From: Oscillospiraceae bacterium
GTDB lineage: Bacteria; Bacillota; Clostridia; Christensenellales; Aristaeellaceae
NCBI GenBank assembly: GCA_031269355.1
Contig: JAISZG010000013.1
Span: 1-64,000 of the forward strand
Length of the DNA: 64,000 bases
Direction of reading: 5' to 3'
Below are positions 18,092 through 26,649 of this stretch, one piece after another. Position numbers and translations under genes: made by a program. Within the stretch, counting starts at the first letter, position 1. Each line of letters begins with the position of its first letter. The notes below the pieces were generated by a model that worked only from the letters and a program-made list of their open reading frames with translations, had not been told where the DNA came from and ran no database searches.

Positions 18092-18484
18092 TCAGCGCTT
18101 CGAGAACTGTGGCGCGCGGCGCGCGGCCTTCAAGCCATACTTCTTGCGCTCTTTCATACGCGGATCGCGCGTGAGCAGTCCGTCTTTTTTAAGGGGGGCG
18201 CGCAAATCCGGATCCGCCTTGCAGAGCGCGCGAGACACGCCGTGTCGAATAGCGCCCGCCTGGCCGGATAGGCCACCGCCTATAACGTTTACTATCACAT
18301 CAAAACGCGCACCCGTTTCCGTTAACACAAGCGGGCGGCGAACCGTCATCTTGAGCGTTTCCAGCCCAAAATAGTTATCGATATCGCGCTTGTTTATGGT
18401 TATCTTCCCATCGCCGGGCAAAAGGCGAACGCGCGCGATGGCTGTCTTTCTGCGACCGACCGCCTGATATGCTGCCTGAGCCAT
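18092..18484 (-). CDS. rpsI: Ribosomal protein S9
   Basis: Small-subunit protein whose C-terminal tail reaches the P-site tRNA. It has 130 residues, full length, with [15 protein letters not shown], a [19 protein letters not shown] core and the conserved QFSKR end. The ATG at 18484 follows AGGAGG by 7 bases. It is 13 bp downstream of rplM, the usual operon pair. Confidence 0.98.
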   Translation of the reverse strand: MAQAAYQAVGRRKTAIARVRLLPGDGKITINKRDIDNYFGLETLKMTVRRPLVLTETGARFDVIVNVIGGGLSGQAGAIRHGVSRALCKADPDLRAPLKKDGLLTRDPRMKERKKYGLKAARRAPQFSKR

Positions 18485-18497
18485 ATTATTTTCCTCC

Positions 18498-18926
18498 TTA
18501 CAGTACAAGCAGTTCGGGTTTCTGCGCCTCGTGCGGGTGTTCGTCTCCGGCGTAGACGCGCAGCTTCTTTGCCATTTGACGCCCCAGCGGTCCTTTGGGC
18601 AGCATGCCTATAATAGCATGCCTAACGGCGAACTCAGGCTTTTCCTGCAGCAGCTTGCGGTAAGGTGTAGCCTTCAAGCCGCCGGGATATCCGGAGTGAT
18701 GATAGTAGATTTTCTGATCCAGCTTACGCCCGGTCAGCTTTATCTGATCGGCGTTTATTATAATCACGTTGTCGCCCGTATCGCAATGCGGCGTGAATAT
18801 CGGTTTATTCTTGCCGCGAAGTATCGAGGCGACCTGGCTGGCAAACCGCCCTAGCACAAGATTCTTGGCGTCGACGATATACCACTTGCGTTCAACCGTC
18901 TCAGCTTTCGCCATGTAGGTATTCAA
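18498..18926 (-). CDS. rplM: Ribosomal protein L13
   Basis: Early-assembling large-subunit protein, 142 residues. It has [37 protein letters not shown] and the [12 protein letters not shown] motif of bacterial L13. The start is TTG at 18926: the family begins M(K/N)TYMAK, and GGGAGGG (18934-18940) is 7 bases upstream. The ATG at 18914 is too far from it. TTG may damp translation. Confidence 0.97.
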   Translation of the reverse strand: MNTYMAKAETVERKWYIVDAKNLVLGRFASQVASILRGKNKPIFTPHCDTGDNVIIINADQIKLTGRKLDQKIYYHHSGYPGGLKATPYRKLLQEKPEFAVRHAIIGMLPKGPLGRQMAKKLRVYAGDEHPHEAQKPELLVL

Positions 18927-18933
18927 AACCAGA

Positions 18934-19066
18934 CCCTCCCTGGTAGTTGATCAAAAATCGACTTGCGCACCGCTGGTCATACGGCACACAAAAGCATACG
19001 GCATAACCGGGGCTAACGGGTCTGCCGACGCTAAGGATTATAACGCATTTTGTGGGCGTATGTCAA
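18934..19066 (-). promoter_or_regulatory. Consensus promoter and leader of rplM-rpsI
   Basis: A full-consensus TTGACA (19061-19066) and TATAAT (19037-19042) are 18 bp apart. The leader of about 100 nt between them and the start codon could hold an L13-type leader; I cannot assign its fold with confidence. Confidence 0.85.
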
Positions 19067-19354
19067 GGCTGCGAAAAGATTTGACTGGGCAAGTGCACGA
19101 AAAATAAATGAATATTTTTCATAAGATTAACTAGGTAATACATAAAATTTATCATAAATATGATATATTCTAAAACGACGCGTTGTATACACAAGAAATA
19201 TACTGGCCAAAATTTGCCGTAAATGGAACGACCATCCAATTTCGGCAATACTGATACTTCGGCATAAACTGGGCAGCGCCGGGAAGCAAGCTCGCTTTTG
19301 TTTATGCTTTTTTCTCACCGGCAATCGCTGGTGCTTTTTCCGCTAAAGCTGCAA

Positions 19355-19388
19355 TAAAGGCTGCCCTGGCATATTGCCGGGACAGCCT
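19355..19388 (-). terminator. Terminator of the ugp-type operon
   Basis: AGGCTGTCCC and GGGCAGCCT pair (minus strand), followed by TTTATT, 26 bp after the binding-protein stop. The flanking 19067-19350 shows no gene on either strand; a weaker plus-strand hairpin with CTTTTT sits at about 19318-19341. Confidence 0.75.
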
Positions 19389-19413
19389 GACTGCAGATAT
19401 GCGCTACATAGAA

Positions 19414-20730
19414 CTACTCGTTGGCGATGTTGTAGTTCTCAATTGCCGCGTTGATCGACGCTGCCATTGCCGCGACTGCCTGTTCAGGCGTCAACGACCC
19501 ATCTAGTACTTTCTCGATATTCTGTTCAACCGTCTGCCGCGCTTCCGTAAAGACACCCAGCAAAGCGCCGCGCGCCGCGAGGGTTGTCGCATGCAACTGG
19601 TCGATCGCGGTGCGGAACTGCGGCCGCGCGTCCAGGTGCGCTTGCATCTCAGGCAAATCATAAGTTTGCACGTTGATAGGGAAGTAGCCCGTTTGAGTAT
19701 TCCAGTAATATTGTACTTCCGGACTGACAAGATACTTTACGACGTCCCACGCGGCTTCCTTGGACGCATCGTCGCCCTTCTCCATCAGCCACAGCGAACC
19801 ACCACCGATCGATACGCCGCCGTTAAAACCCGTGATTAAGTCGGGCAAGTAACCCGTACCAACTTCGAATTGTCCGTCGACCGCATTGAGAATGCCGTTC
19901 AACGAAGCGGTCGATCCAAATATAATTGCGGCTTTGCCCGTCGCGAAGCTGGTCTGGTACGGCGAGTCGCCGCGTCCCAGATTGGCTACGATCCCCTCAT
20001 CGACGAGTTGTTTCCAACGGCTCAGCAGAGCAACGCCGCCGCCGTTACTGTCGAATTCAACCATCGTCGCCGTAGCATCGCGACCGTTGCCATTGTTGGC
20101 ATAGGTAAGCCCTTGCTTCGACATATATTGTTCGAAAAACCAGCCGTAGATTTGCATAGCAAAGCCGTAAATGCTCTCGCCATTTTCCTCATGAGTAAGC
20201 GCTCTGGCCGCCTGCTCCAGCTCGTCCCAATTTTGTGGCGGCATTTCAGGATCCAAACCGGCTGCCGCGAACGCGTCCTTATTATAATATAATATCGGGG
20301 TAGAAGAATTAAATGGCATGGAGTATAGTTGATTTTCAACCGTATAATATCCCGCAATGTTCGGCTCGATTACGTCTTTTTCCCAGCCGTCACGATCTAT
20401 CAGCGTTTGTATGGGTACCGCGTTGCCGCTGTCGATCATCCAGCGCGTGCCGATGTCATACAGCTGCATGATGTCCGGCGCGGCGTCGGTGCCCGCCAGG
20501 CTCTGCAGTTTTGTTATCGCGTCGTCATAGCTGCCTTGAAACTGTGCTGTCACATGCACTCCCTCGTGCGTGGCATTATAATCAGAAACCATTTTGTCAA
20601 TCGCCTCGCCGCCCATGCCGCCCATCGAGTGCCAAAATACGATTTCGAGATCCGCCGCGTTCGCCCCGACGCTCCAGCAACTGATAAGCAAAACCACCAA
20701 TGTCAACAATGCCGTTCCTTTTTTCAACAT
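19414..20730 (-). CDS. ABC transporter substrate-binding lipoprotein (UgpB-like)
   Basis: Extracytoplasmic solute receptor, 438 residues. The start at 20730 (MLKKGTALL) follows AAGGAG by 8 bases; an in-frame ATG further up is an N-terminal false start. The signal peptide ends in a lipobox LISC, so the protein is probably lipid-anchored. The family-1 fold shows EIVFWHSMGG, APDIMQLYD and GKAAIIFGSTAS. HSMGG and the ugpQ-permease-permease neighbours suggest a glycerol-3-phosphate or glycerophosphodiester ligand, but family-1 receptors also bind oligosaccharides. Confidence 0.85.
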   Translation of the reverse strand: MLKKGTALLTLVVLLISCWSVGANAADLEIVFWHSMGGMGGEAIDKMVSDYNATHEGVHVTAQFQGSYDDAITKLQSLAGTDAAPDIMQLYDIGTRWMIDSGNAVPIQTLIDRDGWEKDVIEPNIAGYYTVENQLYSMPFNSSTPILYYNKDAFAAAGLDPEMPPQNWDELEQAARALTHEENGESIYGFAMQIYGWFFEQYMSKQGLTYANNGNGRDATATMVEFDSNGGGVALLSRWKQLVDEGIVANLGRGDSPYQTSFATGKAAIIFGSTASLNGILNAVDGQFEVGTGYLPDLITGFNGGVSIGGGSLWLMEKGDDASKEAAWDVVKYLVSPEVQYYWNTQTGYFPINVQTYDLPEMQAHLDARPQFRTAIDQLHATTLAARGALLGVFTEARQTVEQNIEKVLDGSLTPEQAVAAMAASINAAIENYNIANE

Positions 20731-20790
20731 CTTGTTCGCTCCTTTTTTCTTCATGTTCCGCAAATATATATAGAACGGTTTCCACCGTAT

Positions 20791-21675
20791 CTACCCTTTT
20801 ACCGCGCCAGCTGTCAAGCTTTGCGCCATCTTCTTATGCCCGATGGCAAAGAAGAGGATGGATGGCGCGAGTATACATATGCATCCTGCGTTGATCAGCC
20901 CCATCGACAAGCTTTCTTGGAATTGCAGCATGCTTATGCCGATCTGTACGGTACGTTTTTCCGGGGTATTTGTAACAAGCAGCGGCCACATATACTGGTT
21001 CCACGTATTGATGATAGTATACACGGACAGAGCGCCCAGCACAGGAGTGGACAACGGCAACAGTATCTTCGCGAAAAACTGTATATCGCCGCACCCGTCG
21101 ATCTGCGCCGCTTCCTTCAATTCTTTTGGTGTGGTGAGATAGAATTGCCTAACGAGAAATACGCCCATGGCGGATGTGGTGAACGGCAGTATCAGCGCTT
21201 GATATGTATCGCTCAACCCCATTGAAGAGATCGTCAAAAAGTTTGCGATGATCGTCGCCTCACCTGGAATCATCATTGTAGCCAGTACTGCGATGAACAA
21301 CGCACCTCGCGCTTTGAATCTAAAGAATACGAATGCGTATGCCGCCATAGAGCAGGTCAGTATCTGCCCGAGACAAACGCTTAGCGATACAAAAGCGCTG
21401 TTGCCAATGAACCGAAAAATCGGTATGGTTCGCAGTACATGGGCATAATTCATAAGAGAGGAGTTGACCGGAAACAGTTTGGGCGGGTATGACATTATGT
21501 CACGCTCCTGCATCAGGCTAATGGAAAATCCATACAGCACCGGCGCCGCCATCATCAATCCCAGCAGCAGGCAGGCAACTACCCTGAGAACCATTATAAC
21601 TCGCCGTTTGACTGAGTTGGCTACCGTCCGTCGGACTCCATGAACGGTCGGCAATCTTAGCTCGTAAACGATCAA
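20791..21675 (-). CDS. ABC transporter permease (UgpE-like, MalG type)
   Basis: Inner-membrane permease of 294 residues with six helices. The EAA loop is KELKEAAQIDGCGDIQFFAKILLP, which contacts the ATPase, and the C-terminus AGAVKG is typical of MalG-type subunits. The apparent start is TTG at 21675, overlapping the upstream stop; a shorter start near 21590 (MVLRV) is possible. No ATPase gene is in the operon, so a shared MsiK-like ATPase elsewhere is expected. Confidence 0.87.
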   Translation of the reverse strand: MIVYELRLPTVHGVRRTVANSVKRRVIMVLRVVACLLLGLMMAAPVLYGFSISLMQERDIMSYPPKLFPVNSSLMNYAHVLRTIPIFRFIGNSAFVSLSVCLGQILTCSMAAYAFVFFRFKARGALFIAVLATMMIPGEATIIANFLTISSMGLSDTYQALILPFTTSAMGVFLVRQFYLTTPKELKEAAQIDGCGDIQFFAKILLPLSTPVLGALSVYTIINTWNQYMWPLLVTNTPEKRTVQIGISMLQFQESLSMGLINAGCICILAPSILFFAIGHKKMAQSLTAGAVKG

Positions 21676-22604
21676 TTATAGAACACGCCCTTTCTCTCGA
21701 ATCGAAACTGCATCAGCGTGATCGACAGCAACAATAAAAACAACAGCATGGACATAGCGGCGGCGGAGCCATATCGTTTGTTTTGAAACGCTTCCAAATA
21801 AATGATGTATCCCAGCGTAAGGGTAGTGGTGCCTGGGCCTCCTTGCGTTAGCAAGCGAACCTGTCCAAAGGATTGGAAGCTGGCGATAAGGTTGAAGAAT
21901 ATTACGAAGAACAGCGTCGGCGATATCATAGGCAGTTTTATGTGCACGATCTGTCTGAGCGCGCCGCAACCATCCAAACTGGCGCTTTCAATCAATTCAG
22001 CGGGCACGCAACGAAGTCCCGTAACTAAGAAGATGAACGTAAAACCTACTTGCAGCCAGACCGTCACTAACGCGACGGAAAACAACGCTGTGTTTTTATC
22101 AGTCAACCATTGAAACTGCGTGCCAAGCACATAGTTCAGCACCCCTACGGACGGATGAAACGCCATGCGCCACACGATTGCCGCAGATGCTGACGCTACT
22201 GCCATCGGCAGAGAAAACAACACCTCGGTCACAGGCGAAAGATATTTCACGCGTTTTTCCGCTATCAGGGCCATCAGCATACCCAATATGAGTGTCGGTA
22301 TAAATACCATCGGCATGAACCGCAATGTTACCAGTAAGGATTGTTTGAAATCCGGCGACCTAAACAGGTTAAGATAATTGGCGAATCCGACAAATTTCTT
22401 GAGTATACCGCGATTGTTTGTGATATAGCCGCTCATGACAATTGTTTTTATGAACGGAAAATAGTAGAACATAGCGAACACCAGCAAGCTTGGCGCCAGG
22501 AACAGATATGGCGTAAGCCGATGCAGGTGACCTTCGAGCGAGCCTGTGCGCGCCCGCGTCTTACCGATCACAGGTTTTGACACCGCATTGTTCGCAGGTA
22601 TCAT
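21672..22604 (-). CDS. ABC transporter permease (UgpA-like, MalF type)
   Basis: Permease partner of 310 residues with six helices. It has TPYLFLAPSLLVFAMFYYFPF at the first helix and an EAA loop AELIESASLDGCGALRQIVHIKLP. The start ATG at 22604 overlaps the ugpQ stop (ATGA). The frame is open further upstream, but that part lies inside ugpQ. Confidence 0.88.
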   Translation of the reverse strand: MIPANNAVSKPVIGKTRARTGSLEGHLHRLTPYLFLAPSLLVFAMFYYFPFIKTIVMSGYITNNRGILKKFVGFANYLNLFRSPDFKQSLLVTLRFMPMVFIPTLILGMLMALIAEKRVKYLSPVTEVLFSLPMAVASASAAIVWRMAFHPSVGVLNYVLGTQFQWLTDKNTALFSVALVTVWLQVGFTFIFLVTGLRCVPAELIESASLDGCGALRQIVHIKLPMISPTLFFVIFFNLIASFQSFGQVRLLTQGGPGTTTLTLGYIIYLEAFQNKRYGSAAAMSMLLFLLLLSITLMQFRFERKGVFYN

Positions 22605-23347
22605 GCCTTTTTGCTCCCGCGCAAAGCGGCGTGCACCCGATCCGGATAATTGCTGATGATCGATCCCCGCTTCACGAGCTTGCACATTTCGGCAATCTCC
22701 TCCGGTTCGTCCACAGTCCATACATTTATATCCAGCCCCAGATCCGCACAGTACGCAGCCAACTGCGGTTCGTATTGCGCGAGCAGGAAATAAGGATTCA
22801 ACGCCTTTGCGCCGCAATGGAGAGCGTATATCCACGCTTCATACATAGGCTGCATATATAACAGTGCCGTATATATCTCCGGCGCGATGCGCGCACACTG
22901 CACCATGGAAATGTGATTGAACGATGAAAGCTGCACCTGCTCGACCATATCCATGGAGCGAACCAACTCAATCACGCGCGTCTCTAAACCGGGAGAAGTA
23001 ACTGACATGTTCTTCAGTTCGATGTTCAGCATCAGATCGCGCTTCTTGACCAGTTCAAGTACATCCGCCAACAATGGAATCCGTTCACCCGCAAATACGG
23101 CATCATACTTTACGCCCGCGTCAAGTTTTTGTAGTTGTGAATATTCCATCGCGTCTACCCGGCCGCTGCCTGTCGTCGTTCGATCCAATGTATCGTCATG
23201 GATAACGATTAAGGCGCCGTCTGCGCTCATATGAACATCGGTCTCAAAACCGTCACAATTTCCCTCAAAAACGGCTTTCTCAAATGCCAGCATCGTGTTC
23301 TCCGGATATTTTCCGCTAAATCCCCGATGTGCCATATTCAGTGTCAC
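22601..23347 (-). CDS. ugpQ: Glycerophosphodiester phosphodiesterase
   Basis: Cytoplasmic hydrolase of glycerophosphodiesters to glycerol 3-phosphate and an alcohol. It has 248 residues with no signal peptide. GDPD motifs: AHRGFSGKYPENT with catalytic His, GFETDVHMSADG with metal-binding Glu and Asp, VIHDDTLDRTT, and C-terminal NVWTVDEPEE. The start is GTG at 23347 with AGGAGGG 6 bases upstream. As first gene of the operon it supports a glycerophospholipid-scavenging role for the transporter behind it. Confidence 0.92.
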   Translation of the reverse strand: MTLNMAHRGFSGKYPENTMLAFEKAVFEGNCDGFETDVHMSADGALIVIHDDTLDRTTTGSGRVDAMEYSQLQKLDAGVKYDAVFAGERIPLLADVLELVKKRDLMLNIELKNMSVTSPGLETRVIELVRSMDMVEQVQLSSFNHISMVQCARIAPEIYTALLYMQPMYEAWIYALHCGAKALNPYFLLAQYEPQLAAYCADLGLDINVWTVDEPEEIAEMCKLVKRGSIISNYPDRVHAALRGSKKA

Positions 23348-23386
23348 AGGATCCCTCCTATCTGCAACCTATGATACTATGGTTTT

Positions 23387-23426
23387 GTAAAGTACATAAA
23401 CAGGCATCGGTAAAACTTCCGTAAAA
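23387..23426 (-). promoter_or_regulatory. Possible Pho-box-like direct repeats upstream of ugpQ
   Basis: On the minus strand, TTTTAC occurs at 23426-23421 and 23415-23410, an 11-bp period, and CTTTAC recurs two periods later (23392-23387). PhoP/PhoB boxes are 6-bp repeats with 11-bp period, and ugp genes belong to the Pho regulon in other bacteria. Confidence 0.4.
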
Positions 23427-23942
23427 TCGGAGGTGGCAAAAAAGCGAGACGACCGGCTATTTTATGTAATCGGAACTATATGTATGATCTCGCTGCATCC
23501 GGCCAAGGAACCGCATAACATGCGGCAAGCCGAATTATTATTATCGCATAATCAAACCAGACTGCGCATAATGCGCGCGACATTGCAGCAGCGCGTCATC
23601 ATTTGCTATCCAAAGAAATAATCCAACGACTGAGCGCGTCACCCCAGCCAGCGCTTTTCTGCATGAAGGATGCTGTCGGCACGATAAGCGAATCGATGTA
23701 AATATTAATTTTATAATTTATTTAACAATATGACAGCCCGCGAATTTGCACGGCGGCAATAAGCGAAATATTGTGAATATCAGTCGCCTTTCCGTGTCGA
23801 CAGCGTATAGGGTTGTAACTAAATCATTTCGCTGCGGCGCTTTCGTTCAACCGCTATGAATAGTTACCTCAACGTGGTATAATCCTATATCATTCGAGGT
23901 TTTTTACGCCGCACGAATAGCGGGGGCAAAACGCATTCGATC
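23427..23942 (+). other. Intergenic region with one promoter-like site
   Basis: About 520 bp without a convincing gene. A 62-codon frame (GTG 23433) has no separate ribosome binding site and no family resemblance. Near the right end, TGGTATAAT (23875-23883) is an extended -10 that could serve the downstream membrane-protein gene. A very AT-rich patch lies at about 23697-23730. Confidence 0.5.
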
Positions 23943-23960
23943 TTGAAAGGGGCAGCATTC

Positions 23961-24911
23961 GTGTTATCAAATTTCTTCAACAAAATGTATTATGGAAAAG
24001 CTGGAAAAGGCGACTACCGCCCGGAAGATTTGCCCGCCAATCGCTGGCAGCTGTTCTTTGAAATGCTTCGCATCCGCTGGAGCGGGCTGGTTCGCGCGAA
24101 TCTTTTCTATGTTCTGTTTTGGCTGCCAGCGATATTGTGGACCGCACTAAACGCGGGGGCGCTTTACAATGTGCTGGTAGCGTCGTTGGAAGAGGAGGGG
24201 CTGCTTGCCGCCGACGCGATGACTACGCTTATATACCAATATCTAATCGGTATGATCCCATGCATCGCGATCACCGGCCCGTTTACCGCCGGAATAACTA
24301 TGATACTGCGAAATTGGGCGCGCGATCAGCACAGCTTCTTTATGAGCGATTTCTGGGAAACCGTGAAAACGAACTGGAAGCAAGCGCTGGCTGTTTCTGC
24401 GGTAACAAGCGTTATGCCGTTTATACTTTGGATGTGCTGGACTTTTTACAGTTCGCTTGCCGCGCAGAATTTCTTGTTCGTGATTCCTCAGATGCTCACT
24501 ATGGTAGCCGGCGGCGTATGGGCGCTGTCGCTTACGATTATGTATCCGCTCATGATCACATATGACCTGAAGCTTGGCGCGCTTATCCGCAACGCGGTGA
24601 TACTATCGGTAGGACGGCTGCCCCAGGCGCTGGGCATACGGCTCGTCACCCTCATAATCCCGTTTATCGCGGCTGCGCTGATTCTGTTTACACCGATAGC
24701 CGGATACACGCTGCTGGTGATAATATTGTTCTACATCGTGCTCGGATTCGCGCTCAATCGATTTATATACGTATCGTTCGCCAATATGCTGTGCGATAGA
24801 TATATCAATCCGCGAATAGAGGGCGCGGCGGTAAATATGGGTCTGCGCCAGTATACCGACGAGGATTACGAGACCGATCCTACGCTTCCGCAGCCCAAGC
24901 GCGATGATTGA
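23961..24911 (+). CDS. DUF624-like membrane protein
   Basis: A protein of 316 residues with about six hydrophobic segments (for example RANLFYVLFWLPAILWTALN), resembling the YesL/DUF624 family often found by carbohydrate-transport genes. The start is GTG at 23961 with GAAAGGGG 8 bases upstream; an in-frame TTG at 23943 overlaps that site and is rejected. The hydrophilic C-terminus ends DPTLPQPKRDD. Function unknown. The methyltransferase starts 13 bp downstream. Confidence 0.65.
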   Translation: MLSNFFNKMYYGKAGKGDYRPEDLPANRWQLFFEMLRIRWSGLVRANLFYVLFWLPAILWTALNAGALYNVLVASLEEEGLLAADAMTTLIYQYLIGMIPCIAITGPFTAGITMILRNWARDQHSFFMSDFWETVKTNWKQALAVSAVTSVMPFILWMCWTFYSSLAAQNFLFVIPQMLTMVAGGVWALSLTIMYPLMITYDLKLGALIRNAVILSVGRLPQALGIRLVTLIIPFIAAALILFTPIAGYTLLVIILFYIVLGFALNRFIYVSFANMLCDRYINPRIEGAAVNMGLRQYTDEDYETDPTLPQPKRDD

Positions 24912-24923
24912 TCACGCCTATAG

Positions 24924-25670
24924 ATGATGTACGAAGGGTTCGCCGAGATATACGACGCGCTTATGTCCGACGTCGACTACGCGGTGTGGGCTAACCATTA
25001 CCAGGCGCTGTTTGCGCATATGGGCGTCAGTGCAAAGCGCGTGCTGGATTGCGCGTGCGGTACGGGCGGCATGACGTTCGCGCTGCAAGCACTGGGGTAT
25101 CAGACTACCGGATCGGACGCGTCTATAGAAATGCTATCCAAAGCGGCGGAGAAAGCGCGCCGTCTAGGAATCGCTATCCCGTTCGTTCGGCAGGATTTGC
25201 GCAAACTTCAAACCCACAGGGCGATGGACGCGATAGTATGCGCATGCGACGGAGTAAACTACCTGCTGAAGCCAAACGACGCGCGCGCATTCTTCGCCTC
25301 GGCGTTTCAGGCTCTTCGGCCCGGCGGCGGTCTTTTCTTCGACATATCCTCCAGGTACAAGCTGGAGAACGTGCTCGGCTATCAAACGTACGGAGAGGAT
25401 CGTGGAGACATATGTTATTTATGGCAAAATCGTTATAATAGTATAAGCCATATAATTCATATGGATTTAACATTCTTCACCAAGCAGCCCGACGGCAGAT
25501 ACGCATGCTTCCGCGAGACCCACAATCAGCGCGCGTATGAAACGGACGAGCTGCTCGTTCTGCTTGCGGAAGCGGGATTCTCGCGCGCTGTCGCATATGG
25601 CGGCATGTCCATGCTGCCGCCCGCAGCGGAATCGGAACGAATACATTTTGCGGCTGTGCGAGTGGAATAG
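24924..25670 (+). CDS. Class I SAM-dependent methyltransferase
   Basis: 248 residues with a Rossmann methyltransferase core: motif I VLDCACGTGGMTFALQ, SDASIEMLSKA at the adenosine-binding strand, AIVCACDGVNYLL and LRPGGGLFFDISS. It resembles the uncharacterised clostridial methyltransferases with an N-terminal YDALMSDVDY segment. Substrate unknown. Start ATG at 24924 or 24927. Confidence 0.85.
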   Translation: MMYEGFAEIYDALMSDVDYAVWANHYQALFAHMGVSAKRVLDCACGTGGMTFALQALGYQTTGSDASIEMLSKAAEKARRLGIAIPFVRQDLRKLQTHRAMDAIVCACDGVNYLLKPNDARAFFASAFQALRPGGGLFFDISSRYKLENVLGYQTYGEDRGDICYLWQNRYNSISHIIHMDLTFFTKQPDGRYACFRETHNQRAYETDELLVLLAEAGFSRAVAYGGMSMLPPAAESERIHFAAVRVE

Positions 25671-25724
25671 TCGAATCGTCCGGCGCATACGCGGCTAATA
25701 TATCGGTTGGACAAATAAAAAATC

Positions 25725-25759
25725 CGCAAGAAAATTCAAAGAAGGCTTGCGTGTTTTTT
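25725..25759 (+). terminator. Short terminator before hslO
   Basis: A 6-bp stem CGCAAG / CTTGCG with a 15-base loop and TGTTTTTT. It is weak but well placed, 10 bases before the hslO ribosome binding site. Confidence 0.5.
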
Positions 25760-25779
25760 GGAGCATTGGAGGAAAACGG

Positions 25780-26646
25780 ATGCGCAACGATTCGGCGCTG
25801 CATATTACAGTAAGGACTGGCGAAGCGCGGGCGATACTTTGCGAGACGACGCAAACTGCGGAAACGGCGCGCCAAATACACCGGGCAAGCCGCACATGCG
25901 CGGCGGCGCTCGGCAGAGGGTTGTCGGCAGCGGTATTGCTCAGTTCCACCCAGAAAACAGGGCGGCTGACGCTTACGTTCAAGGGCGGCGGTCCGGCCGG
26001 CGCGCTGGTAATGATCGCCGCAGAAGGCGTGCTGAAGGCGACGATAGACGATCCCGCCGTAGAACTGCCGTTAAAAGCGAACGGTCAGCCGGACGTAGGC
26101 GGCGCGATCGGGCGCGAGGGGCGCGTAACCGTCGTTCGCGATCTTGGCTTGAAAGAGCCGTACGTCGGTCAAAGCTCGCTGGTTACGGGGGAAATCGCGG
26201 AAGACCTGTGCCTTTATTGCACGGTATCCGAGCAGCAGCCTTCCTTGTGCGCGCTGGGAGCGCGCGTGGGCGAACGCGTGCTTTCCTCCGGTGGGCTGCT
26301 AATCCAACCGCTTCCCGGCTGCTCGGAACAGACTATTACGGATTTGGAAGCACGCGCGCTGGCGTTCTCGAATATCTCTGGTTTACTGGAGAGAGAATCG
26401 CCGGAGGAACTGGTAAATTCTTTGTTTAACGGAATGGATCCAGTTGTGCTCTCCAGCAGGCCACTCGCTTATCAATGCGATTGCAGCCGCGAACGGATGG
26501 AGCGGGCGCTCATATCGATGGGCAGGGACGAATTGCAATTGCTGATAGAAGAGCAGGGCGGAGCGGAACTTGTCTGCCACTTTTGCCGAAGCGCGTACGC
26601 GTTTGACGCGGGACAGCTTCGAGTCTTGATGAAAGAGCAGGATTGA
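25780..26646 (+). CDS. hslO: Redox-regulated chaperone Hsp33
   Basis: Holdase chaperone activated by oxidative unfolding. It has 288 residues with the GRLTLTFKGGGPAGALVM and DPAVELPLKANGQPDVGGAIG core, and the C-terminal zinc switch CDC...CHFC (residues near 237-266). The ATG at 25780 follows GGAGG by 7 bases; an earlier in-frame ATG lies in the terminator. The TPR-protein gene begins 3 bp after its stop. Confidence 0.95.
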   Translation: MRNDSALHITVRTGEARAILCETTQTAETARQIHRASRTCAAALGRGLSAAVLLSSTQKTGRLTLTFKGGGPAGALVMIAAEGVLKATIDDPAVELPLKANGQPDVGGAIGREGRVTVVRDLGLKEPYVGQSSLVTGEIAEDLCLYCTVSEQQPSLCALGARVGERVLSSGGLLIQPLPGCSEQTITDLEARALAFSNISGLLERESPEELVNSLFNGMDPVVLSSRPLAYQCDCSRERMERALISMGRDELQLLIEEQGGAELVCHFCRSAYAFDAGQLRVLMKEQD

Positions 26647-26649
26647 CCG

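Noticed and set aside
23433-23621. 62-residue open frame between ugpQ and the DUF624-like gene
   Set aside because: The GTG start has no independent ribosome binding site, the product resembles nothing, and it overlaps the upstream regulatory region.
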